From positions 6,858 through 70,857 of the forward strand of contig CAYRSC010000017.1 of assembly GCA_964427155.1 (NCBI GenBank): a stretch of 64,000 nucleotides of DNA, in the 5' to 3' direction. This document shows positions 24,310-33,340 of this stretch, piece by piece. The notes under the pieces were generated by a model that was not told where the DNA came from, searched no databases, and worked only from the letters and a program-made list of their open reading frames with translations. Made by a program: the position numbers and the translations under genes. The first letter of the stretch is position 1. Each line of letters opens with the position of its first letter. This stretch comes from Desulfothermus sp964427155 (GTDB lineage Bacteria > Desulfobacterota > Desulfovibrionia > Desulfovibrionales > Desulfothermaceae).

Positions 24310-24720
24310 CTATGAGCCCACCTTTTTCTTGGTGTTTATCCTCTGGATGGCCCTCATAAGGGCCGCTTTTGCCCTTGCATAATCAATATTCTCTTGCTGA
24401 CTCCTCAGCCTCTCCTCTGCCCGTTGCTTGGCCCTCTCTGCCCTTTCCACATCAATATCCTCTGCCCTCTCTGCACTCTCTGCCAAAATAGTAATGGCAT
24501 CCCCTGTCACCTCTGCAAATCCCCCAGACACAAATACGTATCTCGTATGTCCATCCTTTTTATAATAGAGGCTACCAATGGAGAGGGCGGACAGAAAGGG
24601 AATATGATTTTTCAATACACCAAATTGTCCCATTACACCAGGGACACCTACATATTCCACCTCTTCACTCAATACCACCTTATCAGGAGTGACTATCTCT
24701 AATTTTATGGTGCTTGCCAT
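24310..24720 (-). CDS. atpC: ATP synthase epsilon subunit
   Basis: A 136-residue F1 subunit that links the rotor to the c-ring and can inhibit ATP hydrolysis. The N-terminal beta-sandwich starts IKLEIVTPDKVVLSEEVEYV and has VPGVMGQFGVLKNH; the C-terminal helical hairpin is ERAEDIDVERAERAKQRAEE. The ATG at 24720 has AGGA 7 bases upstream; a TTG two codons earlier is less likely. It is the last gene of the operon, before a strong terminator. Confidence 0.95.
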   Translation of the reverse strand: MASTIKLEIVTPDKVVLSEEVEYVGVPGVMGQFGVLKNHIPFLSALSIGSLYYKKDGHTRYVFVSGGFAEVTGDAITILAESAERAEDIDVERAERAKQRAEERLRSQQENIDYARAKAALMRAIQRINTKKKVGS

Positions 24721-24736
24721 GATCAATTCCTATTGG

Positions 24737-26143
24737 TTATTGCATTGATTTTGCTTTTTCAATGGCATCCTCTATGGTTCCCACCATATAGAAGGCATTC
24801 TCCGGGAGATCATCGTGCTTACCCTCAATGATCTCCTTAAAGCCCCTTATGGTATCCTCTGTCTTCACATATACCCCTGGCCTGCCTGTAAATTGTTCAG
24901 CCACATGGAAGGGCTGAGACAAGAATCTCTGAATCTTCCTGGCCCTGGAGACAATGAGCTTGTCCTCGTCTGAAAGCTCTTCCATTCCAAGTATGGCAAT
25001 AATATCCTGAAGGTCTTTATACCTCTGTAGGATCTGCTGAACAGCCCGGGCAGTCTGATAGTGGTCCTCTCCCAGGATATTAGGATCTAGTATCCTAGAT
25101 GTGGAGTCTAGGGGGTCCACTGCAGGATATATACCCAGTTCCGCTATTTGCCTGGAAAGAACCAGGGTTCCATCCAAGTGGGAAAAGGTGGTTGCAGGAG
25201 CAGGGTCTGTAAGGTCATCTGCAGGCACATATATGGCCTGAACAGAGGTAATGGAACCTTTGTTAGTGGAGGTTATCCTCTCTTCCAATTCTCCAAGGTC
25301 TGTTGCCAGAGTGGGCTGATAGCCCACAGCAGAGGGCATACGACCTAACAGAGCAGACACCTCCATGTTGGCCTGGGTAAACCTAAAGATATTATCAATA
25401 AAGAGAAGGACGTCTTCTCCCTCCATATCACGGAAATATTCAGCAACAGTAAGGGCAGTAAGGGCAACCCTTGCCCTTGCCCCAGGGGGCTCATTCATCT
25501 GACCATATACCAGAGCCGCATTAGGAAGTACCCCTGCTTCTTTCATCTCCAGGTATAGGTCATTACCTTCTCTGGTCCTCTCCCCCACACCAGCAAACAC
25601 AGACTTACCACCGTGCTGTTTGGCTATGTTGTTTATCATCTCCATGAGAATAACAGTCTTTCCCACACCAGCACCCCCAAACAACCCCATCTTACCACCT
25701 TTGGGGAAGGGGATCATAAGGTCCACCACCTTAATACCAGTCTCCAGGAGTTCAACCTTGGTGGACTGCTCAGTAAAGGAAGGGGCTGGTCTATGGATGG
25801 GCCAGTATTCCTCTGCCTCCACTGGTCCCATCTCATCCACAGGTCTCCCCACCACATTCAATATCCTTCCCAGAGCGGCCTTTCCCACAGGGGTCTTTAT
25901 GGGGTGACCAGTGTCCAGGGCCTTCATCCCTCTCACCAGTCCATCAGTAGTATCCATTGCCACACATCTGACCACATTGTCTCCCAATTGTTGGGCCACC
26001 TCTACTATGAGTTGTTCATCCTCTGATTTGTCGGGATCCAATATCCTGATGGCATTCAGGATATTGGGAAGTTTGCCCTCCTCAAACTCTATATCTACGA
26101 TTGCTCCTATTACCTGTACAATCTTTCCAATGTTTTCACTCAT
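24737..26143 (-). CDS. atpD: ATP synthase beta subunit
   Basis: A 468-residue catalytic F1 subunit. It has the Walker A motif GGAGVGKTVILMEMI (about 150-164), the catalytic GERTREGNDLY, and LLFIDNIFRFTQA as Walker B. The length is normal. It lies between atpG and atpC in the usual order. Confidence 0.98.
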   Translation of the reverse strand: MSENIGKIVQVIGAIVDIEFEEGKLPNILNAIRILDPDKSEDEQLIVEVAQQLGDNVVRCVAMDTTDGLVRGMKALDTGHPIKTPVGKAALGRILNVVGRPVDEMGPVEAEEYWPIHRPAPSFTEQSTKVELLETGIKVVDLMIPFPKGGKMGLFGGAGVGKTVILMEMINNIAKQHGGKSVFAGVGERTREGNDLYLEMKEAGVLPNAALVYGQMNEPPGARARVALTALTVAEYFRDMEGEDVLLFIDNIFRFTQANMEVSALLGRMPSAVGYQPTLATDLGELEERITSTNKGSITSVQAIYVPADDLTDPAPATTFSHLDGTLVLSRQIAELGIYPAVDPLDSTSRILDPNILGEDHYQTARAVQQILQRYKDLQDIIAILGMEELSDEDKLIVSRARKIQRFLSQPFHVAEQFTGRPGVYVKTEDTIRGFKEIIEGKHDDLPENAFYMVGTIEDAIEKAKSMQ

Positions 26144-26157
26144 TACTTCCCCCTTAT

Positions 26158-27051
26158 TTAACCTTTTAATGCCTCGGCACCGCCGACTATATCCAGCAGT
26201 TCAGCGGTGATTGCGGCCTGTCTTGCCTTATTATAGGACAATGTAAGTTTATATATCATATCATCACAGTTCTTGGACGCATTATCCATGGCCGTCATCC
26301 TGGCAGCATGTTCACTGGCAGAGGTATCCAGCATCCCTCTATACACCTGGACCTTCACAAATCTAGGAAGCAATTCTGCCAGGATCCCCTCAACTGAGGG
26401 CTCATACATATAAAGGGCGTGGGGAGAAGTGGGCTTATCCCCCCCTTCCTCCTCAGAGGTCTCTGGATGCACCACCGGCAATATCTGAAGTGCCACAGGA
26501 TCCTGTCTCAGGATAGAAATAAACTGTCCATACACCAGGTATACCTCGTCCACCACCCCATCTTCATACGCCTTTATGACCTCCAGGCCTATCTTGTTTG
26601 CCAGGGTAAAATCAAACTTATCCATACAATCCACATAAGAACCTAGCACCTCCACCTCTTCCATCTTTTTTATGGCAGAGGCAGCCTTTTTCCCCACAGT
26701 TAAAAACTTAACCAGTTTCCCCTGAGATAGCTTTTCCCTGGCAAGGGCCTGGGCCTTATTTATCAAGTTGGTATTAAAGGCCCCACACAGACCTCTTTCT
26801 GAAGTTATCAAAATAATCCCTGTATTCTTTACCTCCTCCCTTGGCTCCAGAAGGGGATGGGCACTTACATCCACCCCCCGGGAGAGTTCCTTTAACATCT
26901 CATAGTACTTATCTGCGTAGGGTCTAAACTTCTCTATACGCTCCTGCGCCCTCCTGAGTTTGGCCGAGGCCACCATATTCATGGCCTTGGTTATCTGCTG
27001 AGTCTTTTCAACAGAAGCAATCTTATTTCTGACATCCTTCAAAGAAGGCAT
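26158..27051 (-). CDS. atpG: ATP synthase gamma subunit
   Basis: A 297-residue central rotor stalk. The N-terminal helix MPSLKDVRNKIASVEKTQQI and the C-terminal helix ARMTAMDNASKNCDDMI form the coiled coil inside the alpha3-beta3 ring. SERGLCGAFN is the family signature. A short insert rich in Glu and Gly (EEEGGDK, about residue 200) is unremarkable. Confidence 0.97.
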   Translation of the reverse strand: MPSLKDVRNKIASVEKTQQITKAMNMVASAKLRRAQERIEKFRPYADKYYEMLKELSRGVDVSAHPLLEPREEVKNTGIILITSERGLCGAFNTNLINKAQALAREKLSQGKLVKFLTVGKKAASAIKKMEEVEVLGSYVDCMDKFDFTLANKIGLEVIKAYEDGVVDEVYLVYGQFISILRQDPVALQILPVVHPETSEEEGGDKPTSPHALYMYEPSVEGILAELLPRFVKVQVYRGMLDTSASEHAARMTAMDNASKNCDDMIYKLTLSYNKARQAAITAELLDIVGGAEALKG

Positions 27052-27076
27052 GGATTTTCCCCTTTTTCCTTAAGAG

Positions 27077-28591
27077 TTAGGCCTGAAATCCCTTTTTAAA
27101 TTCTTCAATAGCAGCCTTTAGTTTTTCCTCTGTTGCCTCGTCCAGATCATTGCTCTCCTTGATGGCACCCAATATCTCCCCTTTGGAATTTCTCATAAAC
27201 TCCAGAAATTCTTTCTCAAACTTTCCAATGGCCTCTACGGGAATATCATCTAAATACCCTCTGGTCCCTGCATACAACACAACCACCTGTTCCTGAAGAG
27301 GCAAGGGTTGATACTGGGGCTGTTTCAGCAACTCCATCATCCTCTTACCACGTTCCAGTCTCTGCATGGTTGCCTTATCAAGATCTGAACCAAACTGGGC
27401 AAAAGCGGCCAATTCCCTGTACTGGGCCAAATCCAGACGCAGAGTTCCCGCCACCTTCTTCATGGCCTTCACCTGGGCACTACCACCAACCCTGGAAACA
27501 GAAAGTCCCACATTAATTGCAGGTCTAAAACCCGCATTAAAGAGGTCCGGCTCTAAATAGACCTGTCCATCTGTAATAGAAATCACGTTGGTGGGGATGT
27601 AAGCAGATACGTCCCCTGCCTGAGTCTCAATAATGGGAAGGGCTGTTAAAGAACCACCTCCGTGCTTGTCATCCAATTTTGCCGCCCTCTCCAGGAGTCT
27701 AGAATGCAGATAGAAGATATCACCAGGAAAGGCCTCACGTCCAGGAGGACGTCTCAAAAGCAGAGACATCTGCCTGTAGGCAACCGCCTGCTTGGAAAGG
27801 TCATCATAGATAATAAGGGCATGCTTTCCACTATCCCTGAAATATTCTGCCATGGTACAACCACTATAAGGGGCAATAAACTGAAGGGCCGCAGGGTCAG
27901 AGGCAGTAGCAGAGATTATGGTGGTGTATTCCATTGCTCCATACTTCCTCAAGGTCTCTGCCACCAGGGCCACTGTGGACCTCTTCTGACCAATGGCCAC
28001 ATAAAAACAATACACATCACTGTCTTTCTGGGCCAATATGGCATCCAGGCACACAGCGGTCTTTCCCACCTGCCTATCACCAATTATAAGCTCACGCTGC
28101 CCCCTCCCAATGGGGGTCATGGCATCAATGGACTTTAGGCCTGTATACATGGGCTCGTGAACAGGTTTTCTCACAATAATGCCTGGCGCCTTTATCTCCA
28201 CTAACCTGGTCTCCTTCATGGAGATGGGTCCCAGACCATCCAGGGGATTCCCTACAGGATCAATCACCCTACCTATAACTGCATCTCCCACGGGCACAGA
28301 AAAGACCCGACCAGTCCTCTTTACAATATCCCCTTCCTTGATGTGCGTGTCCTCTCCCAAAAGGGCCACACCCACATTGTCCTCTTCCAGGTTAAGGGCC
28401 ACTCCATAAATGCCTCCTGGAAACTCTAACAGCTCCATGGACATACAATTTTCAACCCCATACACCCTGGCAATCCCATCACCAACAGAGAGGACCACCC
28501 CTGTCTCTGCCATCTCCATCTTCTGTTCATAATTTTTTATCTGGTCCTTAATGATCTGAGTAATTTCTTCTGATCTTATTTGCATGGCCAC
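27077..28591 (-). CDS. atpA: ATP synthase alpha subunit
   Basis: A 504-residue non-catalytic nucleotide-binding F1 subunit. It has the Walker A GDRQVGKTAVCLDAI, the LIIYDDLSKQAVAYRQ segment and the EAFPGDIFYLHSRLLERAA signature. Its ATG overlaps the atpH stop by one base. Confidence 0.98.
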   Translation of the reverse strand: MAMQIRSEEITQIIKDQIKNYEQKMEMAETGVVLSVGDGIARVYGVENCMSMELLEFPGGIYGVALNLEEDNVGVALLGEDTHIKEGDIVKRTGRVFSVPVGDAVIGRVIDPVGNPLDGLGPISMKETRLVEIKAPGIIVRKPVHEPMYTGLKSIDAMTPIGRGQRELIIGDRQVGKTAVCLDAILAQKDSDVYCFYVAIGQKRSTVALVAETLRKYGAMEYTTIISATASDPAALQFIAPYSGCTMAEYFRDSGKHALIIYDDLSKQAVAYRQMSLLLRRPPGREAFPGDIFYLHSRLLERAAKLDDKHGGGSLTALPIIETQAGDVSAYIPTNVISITDGQVYLEPDLFNAGFRPAINVGLSVSRVGGSAQVKAMKKVAGTLRLDLAQYRELAAFAQFGSDLDKATMQRLERGKRMMELLKQPQYQPLPLQEQVVVLYAGTRGYLDDIPVEAIGKFEKEFLEFMRNSKGEILGAIKESNDLDEATEEKLKAAIEEFKKGFQA

Positions 28592-29142
28592 TACTCACCC
28601 CTTTTTATTTTTTCTTTCAATATATTTAACTGGGCCTTTAAACTGGCATCATACACCTTATCCCCTACCTTTAAGACAACCCCTCCCAATATCCCTTTAT
28701 CCACCTCATATTCCAACACAAATTTCTTTTGGAGCTGACTCTCCAGCCCCTTCTGGATCTTCTTTTTCTTCTCCTGAGAGATCTCAATGGCAGTAACCAG
28801 ACTGCCTCTCACAATACCCTCATATTCATCAAGGAGTCTCTGATAATAATTTCGGATATCCAGGATAAAGGGAAGACGCTTTTTCTCGGCCAGGAGCATG
28901 CAAAAATTTTTAAACACTGTGGATGCCCCCATCTTGTCCAGTATCTTAAGTACAAGGGCCTTTTTGTCCTCCACCCTGATAATTGGATTTTTAAATATAC
29001 GCAAAAGAAGGGGTTCTTCCTCCACCACGGAGCAAAACCCCTCTAACTCCTTTCCATATCTCCTCAGGGCGTCAGGACCTTCCTCCTGGCCAATTGCAAA
29101 CAACGCTCTGGAATATCTCTTTGCTAATACTTCCTGTTTCAA
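28591..29142 (-). CDS. atpH: ATP synthase delta subunit
   Basis: A 183-residue subunit that ties the peripheral stalk to the top of F1. The N-terminal helical domain has AKRYSRALFAIG, and the C-terminal part has VDKGILGGVVLKVGDKVYDAS, both typical. It overlaps the atpF stop by 4 bases and atpA by one. Confidence 0.95.
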   Translation of the reverse strand: MKQEVLAKRYSRALFAIGQEEGPDALRRYGKELEGFCSVVEEEPLLLRIFKNPIIRVEDKKALVLKILDKMGASTVFKNFCMLLAEKKRLPFILDIRNYYQRLLDEYEGIVRGSLVTAIEISQEKKKKIQKGLESQLQKKFVLEYEVDKGILGGVVLKVGDKVYDASLKAQLNILKEKIKRGE

Positions 29143-29720
29143 TTGAGCACCACCCTTGTTAAATATTTGTCAATTAATTTTTCCTGTTCCTTAACCCCTA
29201 GCCGACTTAAGATTATCTTCTCGGCAGATTCAATAATCTTATCTGCCATTTCAGCCCTTATTTTCTCTATCTCCTGCTCAAATTCCTGCTGCGCCTTTAC
29301 CTCCGCCTGCTTCTTTATCTCCTCCGCATCCCGTCTGGCCTTCTCTATTATGGCATTTTTAATGGCCTCTCCCTGCCTTCGGGCCTCCGCCAGGATAGCC
29401 TCCCTCTCCTCCTCTAAATGGGCAATACGGGACTCCACCTCCTTCAATCTAGCTTCCGCCTCCTGCTTTCTATTCTCCAGATTCCTGAATTCCTCTTCTA
29501 TCTGCCGGGTGCGACCTCCAAAAAACTCCTTCATCTTTCCGCCCGCTAGCTTATAGATAATGGCGAGAAAGATGGCAAAATTTAAACACCTCCAGAAAAA
29601 ATCCTTCCACGCCCTAGCATCCCATGAGGCACTCTCTCCTCCATGACCTGTGGCCCATGCCACAGAGGCCACCAGGAGTATGCCCAGGGATATAAACCCA
29701 ATCTTTTTTAAGCCCTTCAA
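29139..29720 (-). CDS. atpF: ATP synthase b subunit with N-terminal signal-like segment
   Basis: A 193-residue peripheral stalk subunit. Before the usual membrane helix (RCLNFAIFLAIIYKLAGG, about 44-61) there is an extra N-terminal hydrophobic stretch, ISLGILLVASVAWATGHG, that looks like a cleavable signal peptide. This form is common in Desulfobacterota-type b subunits. The rest is a long charged coiled coil. It is paired with a second b-type gene immediately upstream. Confidence 0.92.
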   Translation of the reverse strand: MKGLKKIGFISLGILLVASVAWATGHGGESASWDARAWKDFFWRCLNFAIFLAIIYKLAGGKMKEFFGGRTRQIEEEFRNLENRKQEAEARLKEVESRIAHLEEEREAILAEARRQGEAIKNAIIEKARRDAEEIKKQAEVKAQQEFEQEIEKIRAEMADKIIESAEKIILSRLGVKEQEKLIDKYLTRVVLN

Positions 29721-29753
29721 TGCCCTAACCTCCTTTTGCCTTATCTTAATTTA

Positions 29754-30170
29754 TTATGCCATCACCCTTTCCGCCACCATTTGTGCATATTCCTCCACCT
29801 GGGCAGAGAGTTGCTTCCTCACACTCTCCCCCTGTTTCATAAGTTCCTTTCTGGTCTCCTCCAGACGCTTCATGGCCTCTTCCTTTGCCCGGGCAATTAC
29901 CTCCTGCTCCACTTCCATGGCCTCTGCTTTATACTCACCCTTTACCTTTGATGCCTCACTACGGGCCCTGGCCAACTCCTCCTCATAATCCCTGAGCTTT
30001 GCCTCAGCCTCCACATTAAACCGCTCTATGTCAGAGAGATATCCCCCTAACCTCTCTCGCCTCTGCTTAATTATAGACCTTATGGGACGATAGAGAATCA
30101 GATTGAGCACTGCCAGTAATATTAAAAAATTCACAAGCTGGATAAAAAAGGTAATATTTAACTGGATCAT
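29754..30170 (-). CDS. ATP synthase b' (second b-type) subunit
   Basis: A 138-residue second peripheral stalk subunit, first gene of the operon. The N-terminal membrane helix is FIQLVNFLILLAVLNLILY, and RPIRSIIKQRR follows, with a charged coiled coil to the end. Two different b-type genes in a row suggest a b/b' heterodimer as in photosynthetic bacteria and chloroplasts. It is 33 bases before atpF. Confidence 0.9.
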   Translation of the reverse strand: MIQLNITFFIQLVNFLILLAVLNLILYRPIRSIIKQRRERLGGYLSDIERFNVEAEAKLRDYEEELARARSEASKVKGEYKAEAMEVEQEVIARAKEEAMKRLEETRKELMKQGESVRKQLSAQVEEYAQMVAERVMA

Positions 30171-30214
30171 CTAAGACCTCCACTCTTTTTTGAGGATTAA
30201 AAAGGACATTGTGA

Positions 30215-30265
30215 AATTTGTTACAAATTGGAAACCTGTTTATCTTATTTCCCTTTTTCTGTCAA
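30215..30265 (-). promoter_or_regulatory. Likely promoter and palindrome of the ATP synthase operon
   Basis: On the minus strand, TTGACA (30265-30260) is followed after 17 bases by TAAACA (30242-30237), a perfect -35 with a weak -10. Just downstream, AATTTGT-T-ACAAATT (30215-30229) is a perfect 15-base palindrome near the expected start of transcription. The atp operon begins at 30170. Confidence 0.45.
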
Positions 30266-30363
30266 AGATTTTTTTCCTAAAAAAATACGCAGATTAATTC
30301 CCTACATTAAAGAGTCTGCATAAGTTCAAAAAGAGGGAGACCCTTTCTTGTTATTTTTTTCAC

Positions 30364-31254
30364 TTAAAGTGCCCTCATCCACTCAGGTTTTAAGGAGACC
30401 CTTCCCTGAAGGGCCATATCTATAATCTTGAGCCCCTCCTCTTTCTCATAGGGAAATCTTACCCTTATGGGCAGATAGTTGGAGGCGTGGTTAGAGATAA
30501 AAAGCCCTGAAGAAAGCTCAGTATATTTCAACATCTCTTTTAGTTCCCGAAGCATCTGATATCTATCTGGCATCTTGAACTCTCCCCTCTCATATTCCTC
30601 ATACAGAGGCGTTGAGGGGATAAGCATAAGGGTGAGGGCACCCACATAATCAGGGTCCATAAGAGAAAGGAGTTCCCCTGTCTTTCTGGCATGCTCAAGA
30701 GACTCCTTTACTCCGGCTATTCCAAGTAACACTGTTACAGAAAGTTTTATCCCTGCCTCCTTCACCTTTTGGGCCACCTCCACATAGTCTCTGGAGGTAG
30801 CCCCCTTTTTTATCCTCTCAAGGACCCTATCATCTCCACTCTCTACCCCCAGATACACAATCCCCAATTTTTTCTGTTGCAAAACCTTTAACTCTTCTAC
30901 GGTCTTTCTCTTAAGACTCTTTGCATTTGCATAGGTCCCTATCCTCTCCAGCCAGGGAAGGTGCTCGTTTATGGTATCTATAAGGGGCACTAATTTCCGC
31001 TGGGGGATAATAAGGGCATCCCCATCCATCAGAAATAGTCTCTTCTGTCTCCTCATATATCTGGATGCAAATAATATGTCGTGATATATAATTTCCCACT
31101 CCTTTATTCTAAAGCGCTTCTCCTTATAAGAACCACAAAAGGTGCATTTATTATGAGAGCATCCAACTGTTACCTGCAATAAAATACTCTGGGCCTCGCT
31201 TGGGGGCCTTATACAAAAGCCCTCATAATGCATCCCATCTTCTATAAATTCCAT
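30364..31254 (-). CDS. Radical SAM protein of unknown substrate
   Basis: A 296-residue radical SAM enzyme. The cluster motif is CSHNKCTFC (about residues 32-40), with a two-residue longer first spacing (CxxxxxCxFC counting from the first Cys), as in Elp3/oxygen-independent coproporphyrinogen-oxidase-like families. A SAM-binding region follows at FLMDGDALIIP and LGVESGDDRVLERIKKG. There is no B12 domain and no SPASM cluster. The opening EGFCIRPPSEAQSILLQV is typical of a widespread uncharacterised group found in anaerobes. It is not obviously in an operon: the ATP synthase operon lies downstream with its own promoter, and the CoA-transferase gene upstream is divergent. Confidence 0.75.
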   Translation of the reverse strand: MEFIEDGMHYEGFCIRPPSEAQSILLQVTVGCSHNKCTFCGSYKEKRFRIKEWEIIYHDILFASRYMRRQKRLFLMDGDALIIPQRKLVPLIDTINEHLPWLERIGTYANAKSLKRKTVEELKVLQQKKLGIVYLGVESGDDRVLERIKKGATSRDYVEVAQKVKEAGIKLSVTVLLGIAGVKESLEHARKTGELLSLMDPDYVGALTLMLIPSTPLYEEYERGEFKMPDRYQMLRELKEMLKYTELSSGLFISNHASNYLPIRVRFPYEKEEGLKIIDMALQGRVSLKPEWMRAL

Positions 31255-31383
31255 ATCTACCTCCTGGCTAGTAGTGAGCTTGACGCTAGAAAATTAATAT
31301 TATACTTTCATCATGGACTGTATCCCTCTCTGGGGCTCTATTTACAGATAAGGACAAAAAAATCAACTTAATATGGAGAAAAA

Positions 31384-33270
31384 ATGGACCTTCCTCACTT
31401 TTGTAAGGAAAAATTAATAAGTGCAGAGGAAGCTGTAAAAAAAATAAAAAATGGCAGCAGGGTCTTTGTGGGGACAGGCTGTGGAGAACCCCAACACCTT
31501 ATTCGCACCATGGTGGGAGATGCCTCTATACAGGATATTGTGGTGTATCAGATGCTCTCCTCCACCTTTGCCAATTATATTCACGATCAAAACTTTCTGA
31601 GACGCTTTTCTCTGAAACTCTTTTTTATCAGTTTGAGGATGCGGCAGGCGGCATTTGAAGGAAAGATAGACTACATTCCTGCCTATCTATCTGAGATACC
31701 AGAGCTCTTCTATTCAAAAAGGATAGGGCTGGATGTGGCCCTTATCCAGGTTTCTCCCCCAGATGAATTTGGCTATTGCAGTCTTGGTATCTCCGTTGAT
31801 ATCACCCTTGCAGGGCTCAAAAGTGCAGATATAGTAATCGCCCAGATAAATCCTAAGATGCCCCGCACCTGGGGGGATAGTTTTATCCACCTGGATGAAA
31901 TAGACTATTTGGTATATTATGATGAGCCCCTGGTAGAGGCAGTACCAGAACAAAAAAATCAAGAGGTGATCAAACGCATTGCCTTTTATGTAAACCAGCT
32001 CATTGATGATGGAGCCACCCTTCAGGTGGGTTTTGGACACCTCCCCAATGCCATTCTTCCCTATCTATCAGACAAAAAAGACCTGGGAATACATACACAG
32101 GTAATCACCGAGGGTTTTCTCCCCCTATTTGAAAAAAAGGTAATAACAAACAGGAAAAAATCCTATCTCCCAGGGAGGGTAGTTGCCTCCCTGTGTATGG
32201 GGACAAGACGACTCTATGACTATGTAAACAACAATCCCATGTTCTACTTTCGTTCCTCTGAATTTGTCAACGATCCTAACGTAATAGCCAAAAACGACAA
32301 CTTCATCTCCATAAGCTCTGCCCTGGAGGTGGACCTAACTGGTCAGATATGTACAGATTCCAAGGGATACCTTTTCTACAGTGGCATTGGAGACCAGGTG
32401 GACTTCATAAGGGGCTCCAAGATGTCAAAACAGGGCTTTTCTATAATTGCCCTCCCCTCTACTGCCCAGGGGGGGAAGGTCTCCCGTATAGTGCCTCACC
32501 TAAGCGAAGGTGCAGGGGTAGCAACCACCAGGGCCGATGTGGACATAGTAGTAACAGAATATGGTATTGCAGAACTCTATGGAAAAAGTATCTATCAGAG
32601 GGTAATAGAGCTCGCCCAGATCGCCCACCCAAAATTCAGAGAGGAGCTCATAAAGGAGGCAAAGAAGAGACACTATATCTTTCCAGACCAGCTTCCTCCC
32701 AGGAGAGAAGACCTCATTTTTCTGGAAAGATATAAATATCATCTCACCCTCCCCAATGGGAGGAACGTGGAGTTTCGTCCCCTCCTGCCCTCAGATGAAT
32801 TTGCCTCTCGCAACTTCTTTTATTCCCTTAAGGAATCCACAGTATATTACAGATTCTTTCAAAAGAAAAAGGTCTTTTCCCGTGAGATGCTCCAGAGAGA
32901 ATGGGCACGGGTGGACTATCGTAAGAATATGACTATCGTGGGATTACTTCAAAAGGGTAGGAGGAAGGAAATAGTAGCCATTGGGTCCTATGCCCAATCT
33001 GACATAAGTGAGGAGATTGCAGAGGTGGCATTTGTGGTGAGAGATGATCTGCAGAATATGGGGATAGGGTCCTATCTCCTGATGATACTTGAAAACATAG
33101 CGAGGGAAAATGGATATAAAGGGTTTATGGCCACTGTGCTCATAGACAACACCAAGATGATCCATGTATTTAAAAAGAGATACCCCCATGCAAAACTAAA
33201 GAGGGGGTTTGGGGGAGAAGTGGAGATTTTTATGGATTTTCCCCCAAAAGGAGAAGGTGAAAAGGAATAG
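31384..33270 (+). CDS. Acetyl-CoA hydrolase/CoA-transferase fused to a GNAT acetyltransferase domain
   Basis: A 628-residue bifunctional protein. Residues 1 to about 440 are an acetyl-CoA hydrolase/transferase (the 4-hydroxybutyrate/acetate CoA-transferase family), with VGFGHLPNAI, TEYGIAELYGKS and the GTGCGEP opening. Residues about 455-620 are a GNAT fold with VAFVVRDDLQNMGIGSYLL, the acetyl-CoA binding loop. This fusion occurs in many anaerobic bacteria. It may move CoA between acyl groups (for instance acetyl-CoA and propionate or butyrate), with the GNAT domain possibly acylating proteins. In GIHTQVITEG the catalytic Glu expected after HT is Gln239, with Glu243 nearby. The gene diverges from the radical SAM gene and ends at a bidirectional terminator. 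Confidence 0.85.
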   Translation: MDLPHFCKEKLISAEEAVKKIKNGSRVFVGTGCGEPQHLIRTMVGDASIQDIVVYQMLSSTFANYIHDQNFLRRFSLKLFFISLRMRQAAFEGKIDYIPAYLSEIPELFYSKRIGLDVALIQVSPPDEFGYCSLGISVDITLAGLKSADIVIAQINPKMPRTWGDSFIHLDEIDYLVYYDEPLVEAVPEQKNQEVIKRIAFYVNQLIDDGATLQVGFGHLPNAILPYLSDKKDLGIHTQVITEGFLPLFEKKVITNRKKSYLPGRVVASLCMGTRRLYDYVNNNPMFYFRSSEFVNDPNVIAKNDNFISISSALEVDLTGQICTDSKGYLFYSGIGDQVDFIRGSKMSKQGFSIIALPSTAQGGKVSRIVPHLSEGAGVATTRADVDIVVTEYGIAELYGKSIYQRVIELAQIAHPKFREELIKEAKKRHYIFPDQLPPRREDLIFLERYKYHLTLPNGRNVEFRPLLPSDEFASRNFFYSLKESTVYYRFFQKKKVFSREMLQREWARVDYRKNMTIVGLLQKGRRKEIVAIGSYAQSDISEEIAEVAFVVRDDLQNMGIGSYLLMILENIARENGYKGFMATVLIDNTKMIHVFKKRYPHAKLKRGFGGEVEIFMDFPPKGEGEKE

Positions 33271-33297
33271 CGCTCAATAAGAGTTCTAAGGCCAATA

Positions 33298-33330
33298 AAA
33301 AAGGGGGAGGTGAAGAGCCTCCCCCTTTTT
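33298..33330. terminator. Bidirectional intrinsic terminator
   Basis: AAAAAGGGGGAGG (33298-33310) pairs perfectly with CCTCCCCCTTTTT (33318-33330) around a 7-base loop. T-runs occur on both strands. It separates the convergent CoA-transferase gene and the membrane-protein gene at 33341. Confidence 0.9.
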
Positions 33331-33340
33331 CTCTTCCTGG

